Of a DNA stretch of 64,000 nucleotides, positions 9,127 through 17,613 are shown in pieces; the stretch's first letter is position 1; each line of letters starts with the position of its first letter. The translations under genes and the position numbers were made by a program. Source of the stretch: Acidobacteriota bacterium (GTDB lineage: Bacteria > Acidobacteriota > Vicinamibacteria > Vicinamibacterales > UBA2999); NCBI GenBank assembly GCA_030650395.1, contig JAUSDY010000078.1, forward strand, positions 62,001 to 126,000, in the 5' to 3' direction. The notes under the pieces are model-generated. The model did no database searches. It saw nothing but the letters and a program-made list of their open reading frames with translations, and was not told where the DNA came from.

Positions 9127-10590
9127 TTAGTACTTCGGCTGACTGGGATCGACCTGATCGATCCACCCGAGGATGCCGCCGGTCAGGTTCCTGACGTTCG
9201 TAAACCCTTTAGAACGAAGGAATTCCTGCGCCTTGGCGCTACGCATCCCGGACTTGCACTGGGTGACGATCGCGGCATTCGGGTCGAGCTCGACGTAGCG
9301 CTTGGGCAGGTCCCCTAGCGGCAACAGGATCGATCCCGGAATCCGGTTGATCTGGTATTCCTGCGGTTCCCGCACGTCAACAATCACCACGTTCGCGCCG
9401 CGGTCGAGCTCCGCTTTCAGCTCGCTCGACGTCAACGCCGCAGCACCGGCGCCGGCGGCCGCCGTTTTCGCCGCAGCTTCTGCAACCTGATGCGGAGCCA
9501 CACCGCAGAATTGTTCGTAGTCGATCAGTTTCTTCACCGTCGGATGCGTGCCGCAGACCGGGCAATCGGCGTCCTTGCGCAGCTTCAGCTCGCGGAAGCG
9601 CATCCGCAGCGCGTCGTAGATCAGGAAGCGCCCGATCAACGGTTCGCCGACGCCGAGGATCAACTTGATCGTTTCGGTGGCCTGGATCACGCCGATGATG
9701 CCGGGCAGCACGCCGAATACGCCGCCCTCGGCGCAACTCGGCACCAACCCGGGGGGCGGCGGCTCGGGATAGAGGCAGCGATAGCACGGGCCGTCTTTCG
9801 CGCCGAACACCGAGGCTTGCCCTTCGAAGCGGAAGATGCTGCCGTAGGCGTTGGGCTTGCCTGACAGCACGCACGCGTCGTTCACGAGGTAGCGCGTCGG
9901 AAAATTATCGGTGCCGTCGAGAATCACGTCGTACGGCTCGAACAGGCGCATCGCGTTCTCGGAGCTGAGCGCGGCGTCATAGGTCTCGATGTGCACGTTC
10001 GGGTTGAGCGCGTTCAACCGATCCTTCGCCGAATCGAGCTTCGGCCGCCCGACGTCCGGCGTGCCGTGCAGCAGCTGCCGCTGCAGGTTGCTGAAATCCA
10101 CCACGTCGAAGTCGACGATGCCGATGGTGCCGACGCCGGCGGCGGCGAGGTACATCGCGGCCGGCGAGCCAAGGCCACCCGCGCCGATGCACAGCACCTT
10201 GGCGGCCTTCAGCTTGCGCTGGCCGTCGACGCCGACCTCCGGCATGATCAGGTGGCGGCTGTAACGCTTGATCTCGTCGCCCGACAACTCCGGCAACGTT
10301 TCGGTCGCCGCGGGCGCGCCACCGGCCACCGACGGGATGATGCTGACGGTGTCGCCCGCCTTCACCGGCGTCTGATCCTTCTGCAAGTAGCGGATGTCGT
10401 CATCATTCACATAGACGTTGACGAAGCTGCGCAGCTTGCCATCGGCGGCGTAGAGATGCTGCTTGAGGCCCGCGTACTTCGTGGTGAGGTTCTGCAGCAG
10501 CTCGCCGACGGTCGCGCCGTCGATCTCGACGGCATCAAGCTTCTCAGTGAACGGCCTCAGCGGTGTCGGGATCAGAATCTTAGTGGCCAT
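9127..10590 (-). CDS. CysO - MoeZ (E1-like) - rhodanese fusion
   Basis: A three-domain, 487-residue protein. Residues 1-91 are a ubiquitin-like sulfur carrier of the CysO type (IPTPLRPFTEKL, KLRSFVNVYVNDDDIRY, ending SIIPSVAGG with the Gly-Gly at 90-91). Residues about 100-370 are a MoeZ/ThiF-type adenylating domain: KRYSRHLIMPEVGVDG, GAGGLGSPAAMYL, DFDVVDFSNLQRQ, and Zn pairs in CYRC and CPVC. Residues about 385-487 are a rhodanese with active loop CKSGMRS (Cys445). In mycobacteria these are two separate proteins that make a CysO thiocarboxylate for CysM. Here the carrier Gly-Gly is internal, followed by Ala92. mec and cysM lie just upstream in the same operon. Confidence 0.93.
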   Translation of the reverse strand: MATKILIPTPLRPFTEKLDAVEIDGATVGELLQNLTTKYAGLKQHLYAADGKLRSFVNVYVNDDDIRYLQKDQTPVKAGDTVSIIPSVAGGAPAATETLPELSGDEIKRYSRHLIMPEVGVDGQRKLKAAKVLCIGAGGLGSPAAMYLAAAGVGTIGIVDFDVVDFSNLQRQLLHGTPDVGRPKLDSAKDRLNALNPNVHIETYDAALSSENAMRLFEPYDVILDGTDNFPTRYLVNDACVLSGKPNAYGSIFRFEGQASVFGAKDGPCYRCLYPEPPPPGLVPSCAEGGVFGVLPGIIGVIQATETIKLILGVGEPLIGRFLIYDALRMRFRELKLRKDADCPVCGTHPTVKKLIDYEQFCGVAPHQVAEAAAKTAAAGAGAAALTSSELKAELDRGANVVIVDVREPQEYQINRIPGSILLPLGDLPKRYVELDPNAAIVTQCKSGMRSAKAQEFLRSKGFTNVRNLTGGILGWIDQVDPSQPKY

Positions 10591-10601
10591 GCAATTTTCT
10601 T

Positions 10602-10637
10602 TTGGTTATTCGTAATTGGTTATTCGTTATTAACGGG
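10602..10637. repeat. AT-rich GGTTATTCGTAATTGG minisatellite
   Basis: Copy of the low-GC repeat between mec and the cysO-moeZ start; it also encodes the last residues of Mec (EPVNNE). Confidence 0.6.
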
Positions 10638-11033
10638 CTCTTCATCAAAGGCCGTTCGATCGTCCTTCAACCGCCACGAAGTCAGGTCCTTGTCTTCGCC
10701 CGCCATTACCGAGACGATCACGTACGAAAACGACGGCCACGCGTGATCGAGATCGTACTGCGACGGGCGCGCCGGGTGATCCGGGTGCGAATGGTAAAAG
10801 CCCAGCAGGTCCAGTCCCGCCTCGCGCGCGCGTTGTTCGGCCGCTCGGTAATCGTCGGGCCGGACCAGGAAGCGCCGGCGCGGCCCTTCCTCGGTGGTGT
10901 TGGCCAGCGGATGCGCTTCGAGCACCACGCCGTCGCGGCCGAGCATGGCGCCGCAACACTCGGACGGGAACGTCTGCCGCCCATGATCGCGGATCGCCGT
11001 ATCCACGGCCTTCTTCAGCACGACGCCCGCCAT
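10620..11033 (-). CDS. mec: Mec-type JAMM (M67) metalloprotease
   Basis: The 137-residue protein is a stand-alone JAMM peptidase. The metal and catalytic residues are all present: Glu25 in FPSECCGAMLG, then HSHPDHPARPSQYD (His81, His83, Asp94). In mycobacteria Mec hydrolyses the CysO-cysteine adduct to release cysteine. The start codon overlaps the cysM stop by one base, and the CysO-bearing fusion follows 29 bases later, so the same role is very likely. It may also have to cut after the internal Gly-Gly of the fusion. The C-terminal PVNNE comes from the AT-rich repeat. Confidence 0.92.
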   Translation of the reverse strand: MAGVVLKKAVDTAIRDHGRQTFPSECCGAMLGRDGVVLEAHPLANTTEEGPRRRFLVRPDDYRAAEQRAREAGLDLLGFYHSHPDHPARPSQYDLDHAWPSFSYVIVSVMAGEDKDLTSWRLKDDRTAFDEEPVNNE

Positions 11034-11986
11034 CAGTTGGTGCCGCAGATCGACGCGCCTTCGGGGGGATCCTCCCAGAAGCGCTCAGACAGGTAGCGCT
11101 CGCCGCCGTCACAAAACACCACCACCACCACGGCGTCTTTGCCGGCCACCTTGAGCGCGCCGGCGAGGTTGGCGCCGCTCGAGATGCCGACCAGCAGCCC
11201 TTCTTCCTGCGCGAGGCGGCGCGTCATCTCGTACGCCTCTTCGGTGCCGACGCGGACGTCTTCATCCGCGAGCGTCGCATCGTAGATGCCGGGCACCATC
11301 GCCGACTCCATGTGTTTCAGCCCCTCGAGGCCGTGGAGTGGTGAATCGGGCTGCACCGACGCCAGCACGATCTCTTCGTTGAACTCGCGCAGCCGCCGGC
11401 CGGCGCCGACAAACGTGCCGCTCGTGCCGAGACCGGCGACGAAATGCGTGAGTCGGGCGCCCACCTGCCGGATGATCTCGGGGCCCGTCGTGTCGTAGTG
11501 CGCCTTCCAGTTGAAGTCGTTGTTGTATTGATCGGCGTAAAAATATTTCGCCGGGTTCGACTCATGCGTCCGTTGCGCCATGCGGATGGCGCCATCAGAA
11601 CCTTCGAGCGGATCGGTGAACGTCAAGCCGGCGCCGTAGGCGCGCAGGATGCGTTTTCGTTCGGGCGTGACGTTCTCGGGCAGGCACAGCTCGACTTTGA
11701 AGCCGAGCGCCGCGCCCATCATCGCGTAGGCGATGCCGGTGTTGCCGGAGGTGGCGTCGAGAATGACCCGGCCGGGCGCGAGCTGCCCCGACGACAGACC
11801 TTCCTGAATCATCCGCAGCGCGGGCCGATCCTTCACCGAGCCGCCGGGGTTCTGCCATTCCGCTTTCGCGTACAGCTCGACACCGGGAACCGCGCGCTCG
11901 ATCCGGCGCAGGCGGATGAGCGGCGTGTTGCCGACCAGGTCGACGATCGAAGGGTTGACGCGCGCGGATTCCGTTGGGATTGCCAT
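11033..11986 (-). CDS. cysM: CysM-type cysteine synthase
   Basis: A fold-type II PLP enzyme (317 residues) making cysteine from an activated serine and a sulfur donor. The PLP lysine is in NPGGSVKDRPA (Lys52); the pyridoxal-phosphate loop TSGNTGIAYAMMG and GLGTSGTFVGAG are intact. Clustering with a CysO carrier and Mec indicates that the sulfur donor is protein thiocarboxylate and the acceptor probably O-phosphoserine, as in mycobacteria; the sequence alone does not settle the acceptor. The gene leads the operon. Confidence 0.92.
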   Translation of the reverse strand: MAIPTESARVNPSIVDLVGNTPLIRLRRIERAVPGVELYAKAEWQNPGGSVKDRPALRMIQEGLSSGQLAPGRVILDATSGNTGIAYAMMGAALGFKVELCLPENVTPERKRILRAYGAGLTFTDPLEGSDGAIRMAQRTHESNPAKYFYADQYNNDFNWKAHYDTTGPEIIRQVGARLTHFVAGLGTSGTFVGAGRRLREFNEEIVLASVQPDSPLHGLEGLKHMESAMVPGIYDATLADEDVRVGTEEAYEMTRRLAQEEGLLVGISSGANLAGALKVAGKDAVVVVVFCDGGERYLSERFWEDPPEGASICGTN

Positions 11987-12020
11987 CTCCGACTCTCAGG
12001 CTGTCAATTTAACTACAGAT

Positions 12021-12108
12021 CCGAGGACCTGCGGACTTGAGGACTTAAGGGCTTGGCCGACACTCAGTCCCATCGCAAGCCCTTAAGCCCTCGAGCCCTC
12101 AAGCCCGT
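12021..12108. repeat. GGGCTT/AAGCCC inverted repeat block
   Basis: Units such as GGACTTGAGGACTTAAGGGC (12033-12052) are answered by AAGCCCTTAAGCCC on the other side, giving a self-complementary block between the divergent cysM and glycosylase genes. Confidence 0.65.
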
Positions 12109-12124
12109 GTAATCTGTTTTTGTC

Positions 12125-12751
12125 ATGGCGCCCAACTATTCCGCTGCGCGTCGTCACTTGACGAAAACCGATCCCAAGCTCGCCGCGATCATCAAGCGCG
12201 TCGGGCCGTGCCGGTTGCACAGTGTTGCACCGGCGGATCCGTTCGAGGCGCTGACGATGTCGATCGCGTCGCAGCAGCTGTCGACCAAGGCCGCCGACAC
12301 AATATTCCGGCGCTTCTGCGGCCTGTTTCCGCCAGACCGCAGGCCGACGCCTGAACGTGTGATGACGCTCACCGATGATCAGATACGGGCGGTGGGCTAC
12401 AGCCGGCCGAAGGTCTCGTTCATCAAGGACCTGGCGAGCCACGTGCTCGACGGCCGGCTCGATTTGAAGGGGCTGACGAAACATCCGGACGACGAGGTGA
12501 TGCGCCAGCTGGTCGCGGTCAAGGGCATCGGCCGGTGGACCGCCGAGATCTTCCTGATGTTCAGGCTCGGCCGGCCCGACATTTTTCCGGCGGACGATCT
12601 GGGGTTGATGAATGCCGTGCAGCGCGTCTACGCCAAGCGCAAGCGCCCCACGCCGAAGCAGCTGCGAAAGATCGGCGAGGCGTGGCGGCCGTACCGCTCG
12701 GTGGCCGCTTGGTATCTCTGGGCGAGTCTAGCCAAGCCCCCAAGCCCTTAA
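12125..12751 (+). CDS. DNA-3-methyladenine glycosylase II (AlkA-like, HhH-GPD)
   Basis: A base-excision repair glycosylase (208 residues) that removes alkylated bases. The HhH-GPD core runs about 40-190. Seen are TMSIASQQLSTKAADTIFRRF, the hairpin-helix-hairpin LVAVKGIGRWTAEIFLMF and the catalytic Asp in FPADDLGL. It lacks the N-terminal AlkA domain, so it resembles the shorter family members. The C-terminal KPPSP is read from a GGGCTT-family repeat. It stands alone between two minus-strand genes. Confidence 0.9.
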   Translation: MAPNYSAARRHLTKTDPKLAAIIKRVGPCRLHSVAPADPFEALTMSIASQQLSTKAADTIFRRFCGLFPPDRRPTPERVMTLTDDQIRAVGYSRPKVSFIKDLASHVLDGRLDLKGLTKHPDDEVMRQLVAVKGIGRWTAEIFLMFRLGRPDIFPADDLGLMNAVQRVYAKRKRPTPKQLRKIGEAWRPYRSVAAWYLWASLAKPPSP

Positions 12752-12764
12752 GCCCTCAAGCCCT
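12732..12764. repeat. AAGCCCTTAAGCCCTCAAGCCC repeat
   Basis: Covers the glycosylase stop codon and the gap to the broken SIMPL gene. Confidence 0.6.
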
Positions 12765-13221
12765 TATTTCAAGGACGCCGTGACCCTGACCTGGGCGCGG
12801 ATTTCGATCTCGCCGGCCGAGACCGGCGTCGACGCGTCCTGCTTGGCCATGCTGCGCTCCATCATCATCATCGGGCGCGGCTCGCCGCCGCCGCTGAAGG
12901 ACTCTTCAATGCGCAGCACGCGATCGATGTTGCGCCGCGCGCCGGCGGCCATCGACTCGGCGCGGGCCACCGCCGCCGCCACCGCCTTCTGCAGCGCCTC
13001 GCGTTCAAGGCTCTCGCGGTTCTTCAGGTCGGCTGCGCGTCTTTCGGATTCTTCGACCGGCTCTCCGCGCCAATCCGCACCCACGCTTGATCGGGCGCCG
13101 CTTTGACGACGCCTTCCCCCGACGCAACGACCACCGGCAACTCTGGCGCACTGGGCTGTGCCCCCGCAAATGTCGGCGCGAGAAACAGCAGCGCGAGAAT
13201 TGCCGGTACGATTTTTTTCAT
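12764..13221 (-). pseudogene. SIMPL (DUF541) periplasmic protein, deleted and frameshifted
   Basis: The 5' part (13221 down to about 13027) encodes a signal peptide (MKKIVPAILALLFLAPTFAGA) and the SIMPL start VVVASGEGVVKAAPDQAWVRIGAESRSKNPKDAQ, then stops. The 3' part continues in another frame with the family's C-terminal half: ADLKNRESLEREALQKAVAAAVARA, RNIDRVLRIEESF, IRAQVRVTASLK. The middle of the domain, roughly 80 residues, is missing at the junction near 13030. So this looks like a deletion that also shifted the frame; an assembly error is the alternative. Confidence 0.75.
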
Positions 13222-13269
13222 TGGTTGTCTCTACCGATAAGACGCCGCGAATGAGGGCACGGTCGTAAG

Positions 13270-13331
13270 CACCTGGCACCTGGCACCTGGCACCCAACCC
13301 TAGGCACCCCTTGGCACCGTACGCACTGTAC
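13270..13331. repeat. CACCTGG / GTACGCAC short tandem repeats
   Basis: Three CACCTGG units, then CACC-bearing variants and CGTACGCACTGTACGCACC, fill the gap behind the FGE-like gene. Confidence 0.6.
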
Positions 13332-13336
13332 GCACC

Positions 13337-14146
13337 TTAGCCCTCTTGCGTAGATCCATCGTCCGAGTACACCACCCGAAACCCGATGCTGTACGCGTAC
13401 GTATCAGGCGGCACTTTGTGTCGATGAGCGCAGCGCAGCTGATCGACATCATGCGTGACCCACGACCCGCCGCGCACGAGGCGCAGCGTGCCGCTGCCCG
13501 GACCGCGCGGGTTGCGATGGTCGCCGTTGCGATAGGCGTCGGCGCGGTACCAGTCGGCGACCCATTGCCACACGTTGCCCGACATGTCGTAGAGCTGCAG
13601 GCCGTTGGGCGGATAACAGCCGACGGGGCGCGTGCCGCGGTGGCGCTTGAGTGCGGGGTCCGGCAGGAAGTTCGCGCGCGACGCATCGACGTCGTTGCCC
13701 CATGGGTACCGTGACTTGACGACATCGCCACGCGCGGCACGTTCCCATTCGGCTTCGGTCGGCAGCCGTACGAGGCGTCCGATCCGACCGCTCAACCAGC
13801 GGCAGTATGCGGTCGCATCGGCGTGCGTGACCAACGTCACCGGATGGGTGGCGCGCTCGCGCGGCGGCTCGCCGCCGCGCCAGACATACGGCGCGGCCAG
13901 CTCGCGGAACGACGATTCCTGCGCCGGGGTCACGACCAGCGGCAGATCGCGCACGGCGGGCGCGCCGTGCCCGGTCTCTTTGGTGAACTCGGCGTACTGA
14001 TCCACCGTGACGGGATGGGTCGACGCGTAGAACGCGTCGACGTGGACGTCGTGTGCCGGCCGTTCGTCGTCGGCGCCTTCGTCTGACCCCATGGTGAATT
14101 CGCCTGGAGGGATTCGAACGAAGCGCGGAATAGGGTCTTCGCGCAT
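13337..14146 (-). CDS. Formylglycine-generating-enzyme-like (FGE-sulfatase domain) protein
   Basis: The 269-residue protein is almost entirely one FGE-sulfatase domain: FVRIPPGEFTMGSDEGADDERP at the start, THPVTLVTHADATAYCRWLSG, RLPTEAEWERAARG, YPWGN, DMSGNVWQWVADWY, LVRGGSW and SIGFRVV. The domain family covers true sulfatase activators and many others, such as oxygen-dependent EgtB/OvoA-type and structural modules. One cysteine of the FGE type remains in LRCAHRHKV but the pair needed for copper-dependent FGE is not evident, so substrate is unknown. No signal peptide. It diverges from the aminotransferase gene with only 35 bases between. Confidence 0.82.
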   Translation of the reverse strand: MREDPIPRFVRIPPGEFTMGSDEGADDERPAHDVHVDAFYASTHPVTVDQYAEFTKETGHGAPAVRDLPLVVTPAQESSFRELAAPYVWRGGEPPRERATHPVTLVTHADATAYCRWLSGRIGRLVRLPTEAEWERAARGDVVKSRYPWGNDVDASRANFLPDPALKRHRGTRPVGCYPPNGLQLYDMSGNVWQWVADWYRADAYRNGDHRNPRGPGSGTLRLVRGGSWVTHDVDQLRCAHRHKVPPDTYAYSIGFRVVYSDDGSTQEG

Positions 14147-14181
14147 CCAGCAGCTTCCGGGGCAGTATAAACTGCCGTGGC

Positions 14182-15351
14182 ATGAAGCTCGAACAGTTCG
14201 ACATGGAACGTATGCAATCCACCTACGAGAACCAGGTCGAGTTCAATTTGTCGGAAAGCGGTGTCCGGCCGCTGACAGCCCGCGAATTGATTGCAGACAC
14301 GGCGGGCCTCGAGGCCCTGCTGGACCAGCCGCTGGTCTATTCCCAGTCGAACGGCACGCTCGAGCTTCGGGCCCAAATCGCCGCGATCTATCCGGGCGCC
14401 GGCGTCGACCACGTCGAGGTCACCAACGGCGGATCCGAAGCCAATTTCATCACCGTGTTCCGCCTGATCGAGCCCGGCGACGAAGTCGTGATGCTCGTGC
14501 CCAACTACATGCAGACATGGGGCTTGGCGCGCGCCTTCGGCGCCACCATTTGCGAGTGGCGACTGGTCGAAGACGCCCAGGCCGGGCGGTGGCGCATCGA
14601 CCTCGGCGCGCTCGAGGCGCTGGTCTCGGCCCGCACCCGGATGATCGTGATCTGCAACCCGAACAACCCGACCGGCGCGCGGCTGACCGCCGCCGACCTT
14701 GACGGCATTGCGCGCATCGCCGACAAGCACGGCGCGTGGATCCTGTCGGACGAGGTCTACCAGGGTGCGGAGCTCGACGGGCAGGAGACCGCGTCGATGT
14801 GGGGTCGGTCCGATCGCGCGATCGTCACGAGCGGCCTGTCGAAGGCGTACGGCTTGCCGGGACTTCGCATCGGCTGGATCGTGGCGCCGCCGCCGCGGGT
14901 GGCGTCGTTCTGGTCGTACCACGACTACGTCACCATCGCGCCCGGCGCGCTGAGCGATCGGCTGGCGCGTGTTGCGTTGACGCCGCAACGCCGCGCGCAA
15001 CTGTTCGAGCGCACGCGCGGCATCCTGCGCGCGAACCTGCCGATGATCGAAGAGTGGCTGCGCACGAGCGGCGGCTTCTCGTGGATCCGGCCGGAAGCCG
15101 GCGCCATCGTCTACGTGCGCTACGACCATCCCATCAACTCGACCGAGCTGGTGACCCGCTTGCGCAAAGAGAAGAGTGTGCTGGTGGTGCCCGGCGATCA
15201 CTTCGGCATGGACGGCTACCTCCGGCTCGGGTTTGGCGAGCCGCAGGAATACAACCGCGCCGGCCTGGAGCGGTTGCGCGAGCTGCTCGCGTCGCTCGGC
15301 AAGAGCCCCGGCGGGGCCGCGTCCCGATCGCAGAGCGCGTCGATCGCATGA
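14182..15351 (+). CDS. Class I/II PLP aminotransferase
   Basis: A fold-type I aminotransferase of 389 residues. Seen are EVTNGGSEANFI, the PLP-binding Asn/Pro region NPNNPTGARL, DEVYQGAEL and the PLP lysine in SGLSKAYGLPGLRIGW. The amino-donor cannot be read from the sequence. The stop codon overlaps the next gene as ATGA, so it is translationally coupled to a homoserine-dehydrogenase-like protein and then a CoA-transferase. That points to a catabolic or biosynthetic route in which an amino acid is transaminated, reduced or oxidised, and handled as a CoA ester. A second ATG at 14203 is an alternative start. Confidence 0.85.
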   Translation: MKLEQFDMERMQSTYENQVEFNLSESGVRPLTARELIADTAGLEALLDQPLVYSQSNGTLELRAQIAAIYPGAGVDHVEVTNGGSEANFITVFRLIEPGDEVVMLVPNYMQTWGLARAFGATICEWRLVEDAQAGRWRIDLGALEALVSARTRMIVICNPNNPTGARLTAADLDGIARIADKHGAWILSDEVYQGAELDGQETASMWGRSDRAIVTSGLSKAYGLPGLRIGWIVAPPPRVASFWSYHDYVTIAPGALSDRLARVALTPQRRAQLFERTRGILRANLPMIEEWLRTSGGFSWIRPEAGAIVYVRYDHPINSTELVTRLRKEKSVLVVPGDHFGMDGYLRLGFGEPQEYNRAGLERLRELLASLGKSPGGAASRSQSASIA

Positions 15352-16412
15352 ACCGCCCGGAACTGTTGCTGGTCCTCATCGGCTTCGGCCACGTGGCGCG
15401 GCGCTTCGTGAAGCTGCTCGACGAGATCGCCGACCGCCTCGACTTCACCTGGAAGATCGTGGCGGTCGCCACCAAGCACCACGGCAGCGTCGTTGACCTC
15501 GAGGGCATCGACATGGCGCGCGCGATTGCGAAGTTCGAAGGCTCGCAGTCGCTCGACCGCCTCGACGCCGCGCCGCGCGAGCGCAGCGGCATCGACGTGA
15601 TCCGCCAGGTCGCCGACGCGCTGGCGGACGAGGCGGCGGAGGGCCGGCTGATTTGCGTCGAGACCACCGTGCTCGACATCGATCGCGGCGAGCCCGCCGT
15701 GTCGCACGTGCGCGCCGCCCTCGAAGGCCAGGCCCACGTCATCACCGCCAACAAGGGCCCGGCGGCCTTTGCGTATCACGAGCTCGAGGCGCTGGCCGAG
15801 TCGGTGGATCGGATTTTCTTCTTCGAGGGCGCGGTGATGGACGGCGTGCCGGTGTTCAACCTGGTGCGCGAGACCATGCCGGCGGTGACCATCGAGGGCT
15901 TTCGCGGCATCATCAACACCACCTGTCATTACGTGCTGTCGGAGCTGGAACGCGGCCGGGAATTCTCGCAAGCGCTGGCCGAGATGCAGATGCGCGGCAT
16001 TGCCGAAGCCGATCCGACGCTCGATATCGACGGCTGGGACGCGGCGGCGAAGACCGCCGCGCTCGTCAACGTGCTGATGGGGAGCGCGATCACCCCGCAC
16101 CACGTCGCGCGAACCGGCATCAAGGACGTCGACGGGCTCGACGTGCGCGACGCGCTCGGCCGCGGCAAACGCGTGCGGCTGGTGGCGTCGGCGTCGAGAG
16201 TGGGCAGCAAGGTCAGGGCGCTGGTGGAGCCGGAGATGCTCGACAAGACCGACCCGCTCTTCAGCCTCGAGTCGCTCGACAACGCGCTCTATCTCGACAC
16301 CGACCTGCTCGGCCAGGTCGGCATCGTCCAGCGCTCGAGCGGGCTGACGCAAACGGCGTACTCGCTGGTCACCGACCTCGCGCGCATTTCACAACGTCTT
16401 CGAGAGTTCTGA
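15348..16412 (+). CDS. Homoserine dehydrogenase-like oxidoreductase
   Basis: This 354-residue protein has an N-terminal NAD(P)-binding fold (LLVLIGFGHVARRFVKLLDE) and the homoserine dehydrogenase catalytic core: HVITANKGPAAFAYHEL, FFFEGAVMDGVPVFNLVRE, FRGIINTTCHYVLSELERG and DPTLDIDGWDAAAKTAALVNVLMG, which carries the family's Asp and Lys. It has no ACT domain, so no threonine feedback site. I place the start at 15348, the ATGA overlap with the aminotransferase; the stop overlaps the CoA-transferase start as TGATG. With no threonine genes nearby, it may act on another hydroxy-amino acid. Confidence 0.82.
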   Translation: MNRPELLLVLIGFGHVARRFVKLLDEIADRLDFTWKIVAVATKHHGSVVDLEGIDMARAIAKFEGSQSLDRLDAAPRERSGIDVIRQVADALADEAAEGRLICVETTVLDIDRGEPAVSHVRAALEGQAHVITANKGPAAFAYHELEALAESVDRIFFFEGAVMDGVPVFNLVRETMPAVTIEGFRGIINTTCHYVLSELERGREFSQALAEMQMRGIAEADPTLDIDGWDAAAKTAALVNVLMGSAITPHHVARTGIKDVDGLDVRDALGRGKRVRLVASASRVGSKVRALVEPEMLDKTDPLFSLESLDNALYLDTDLLGQVGIVQRSSGLTQTAYSLVTDLARISQRLREF

Positions 16413-17599
16413 TGCAGGGACCGCTAGCCGGATTCACGATCCTCGACCTCACCCGTGTGTTGTCGGGCCCGTATTGCACGATGGTGCTGGCCGATTTGGG
16501 CGCGCGAGTGATCAAGCTCGAGCAGCCCGGCAAGGGCGACGACACGCGGCACTGGGGCCCGCCGTTCATCGGCGACGAGAGCGCGTACTTCCTCAGCATC
16601 AATCGCAACAAGGAAAGCGTCACGCTCGACTTCAAGCCGGCCGGCGGCCGCGAGGTGTTCGAACGACTCGTGGCGCGCGCCGATGTGCTGGTCGAGAACT
16701 TCCGGCCGGGCACGCTCGACCGCGCCGGCATGGGATGGGACGCGTTGCATCAGCGCTTTCCGAAACTCGTCTACGCGTCGATCTCGGGTTATGGCCAGAC
16801 CGGACCACGCAAGGACGAAGCCGGTTACGACGCGGTGATGCAGGCCGAAGGCGGCCTCATGAGCGTGACGGGCGACCCCGACGGGCCGGGTTATCGCATG
16901 GGCGTCGCGATCACCGACATGGTGGCGGGCTTGTACTGCGCGCAAGGGATCACGGCGGCGTTGCTGGCGCGCGAGCGGACCGGCACCGGCCAGCGCGTCG
17001 ACATCGGCATGCTTGATACCACCGCGGCCCTGCTCACCTATCAAGCCGCGAACTATTTCACGACCGGCAAGACGCCTGGCCGCAGGGGCAACCGCCACGC
17101 CACCATCGCGCCGTACGAGCCATTCACAACCGTCGACGGCGAGATCGTCGTCGCCGTCGGCAACGACGACATCTGGAAGCGCTTCTGCGCGGCGATCGGG
17201 TTGCCGGCAATGGCGGACGATCCGCGCTTCACGACCAACCGCGATCGCATTGCGAACTACCAGCAGATGCGTCCCCCGATCGACCGCGCGTTCCGCACCG
17301 CGACGAGCGCCGAATGGGTCGCGCGGCTGAACACGGCTGGTGTGGCCAACGGCGAAGTTCGCGACATTGCCCAGATGTTGAACGACCCGCAGCTGGCCGC
17401 GCGCGAAATGATCGAGACGCTGATGCACCCGACGGTGGGCGCCACCCGTGTAATCGGCGCGCCGATCAAGCTTTCGGATACACCGGCGAGCGTGCGCACC
17501 GCGCCGCCCGTGCTTGGCCAGCACACCGACCGCGTGCTGGGCGAGTTCGGCTATTCCACGGATGAGATCGCAAAGCTTCGCGAGGCGCGCGTGATCTGA
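16412..17599 (+). CDS. Class III CoA-transferase (CaiB/BaiF family)
   Basis: The 395-residue protein is a full-length formyl-CoA-transferase-like enzyme that moves CoA between carboxylic acids. The family start GFTILDLTRVLSGPYCTMVLADLGARVIKLE, the VENFRPGTLDRAGMGW segment, SGYGQTGP, and AITDMVAGLYCAQG with the catalytic Asp (about 169) are present. The first codon is the ATG of a TGATG overlap with the preceding dehydrogenase-like gene. The substrate is unknown. Confidence 0.88.
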   Translation: MQGPLAGFTILDLTRVLSGPYCTMVLADLGARVIKLEQPGKGDDTRHWGPPFIGDESAYFLSINRNKESVTLDFKPAGGREVFERLVARADVLVENFRPGTLDRAGMGWDALHQRFPKLVYASISGYGQTGPRKDEAGYDAVMQAEGGLMSVTGDPDGPGYRMGVAITDMVAGLYCAQGITAALLARERTGTGQRVDIGMLDTTAALLTYQAANYFTTGKTPGRRGNRHATIAPYEPFTTVDGEIVVAVGNDDIWKRFCAAIGLPAMADDPRFTTNRDRIANYQQMRPPIDRAFRTATSAEWVARLNTAGVANGEVRDIAQMLNDPQLAAREMIETLMHPTVGATRVIGAPIKLSDTPASVRTAPPVLGQHTDRVLGEFGYSTDEIAKLREARVI

Positions 17600-17613
17600 G
17601 CGACAATCGTTGG

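Noticed and set aside
14736-15347. Long upstream extension of the homoserine dehydrogenase-like frame
   Set aside because: It overlaps the aminotransferase in another frame and is Arg-rich; the conserved protein starts at 15348.
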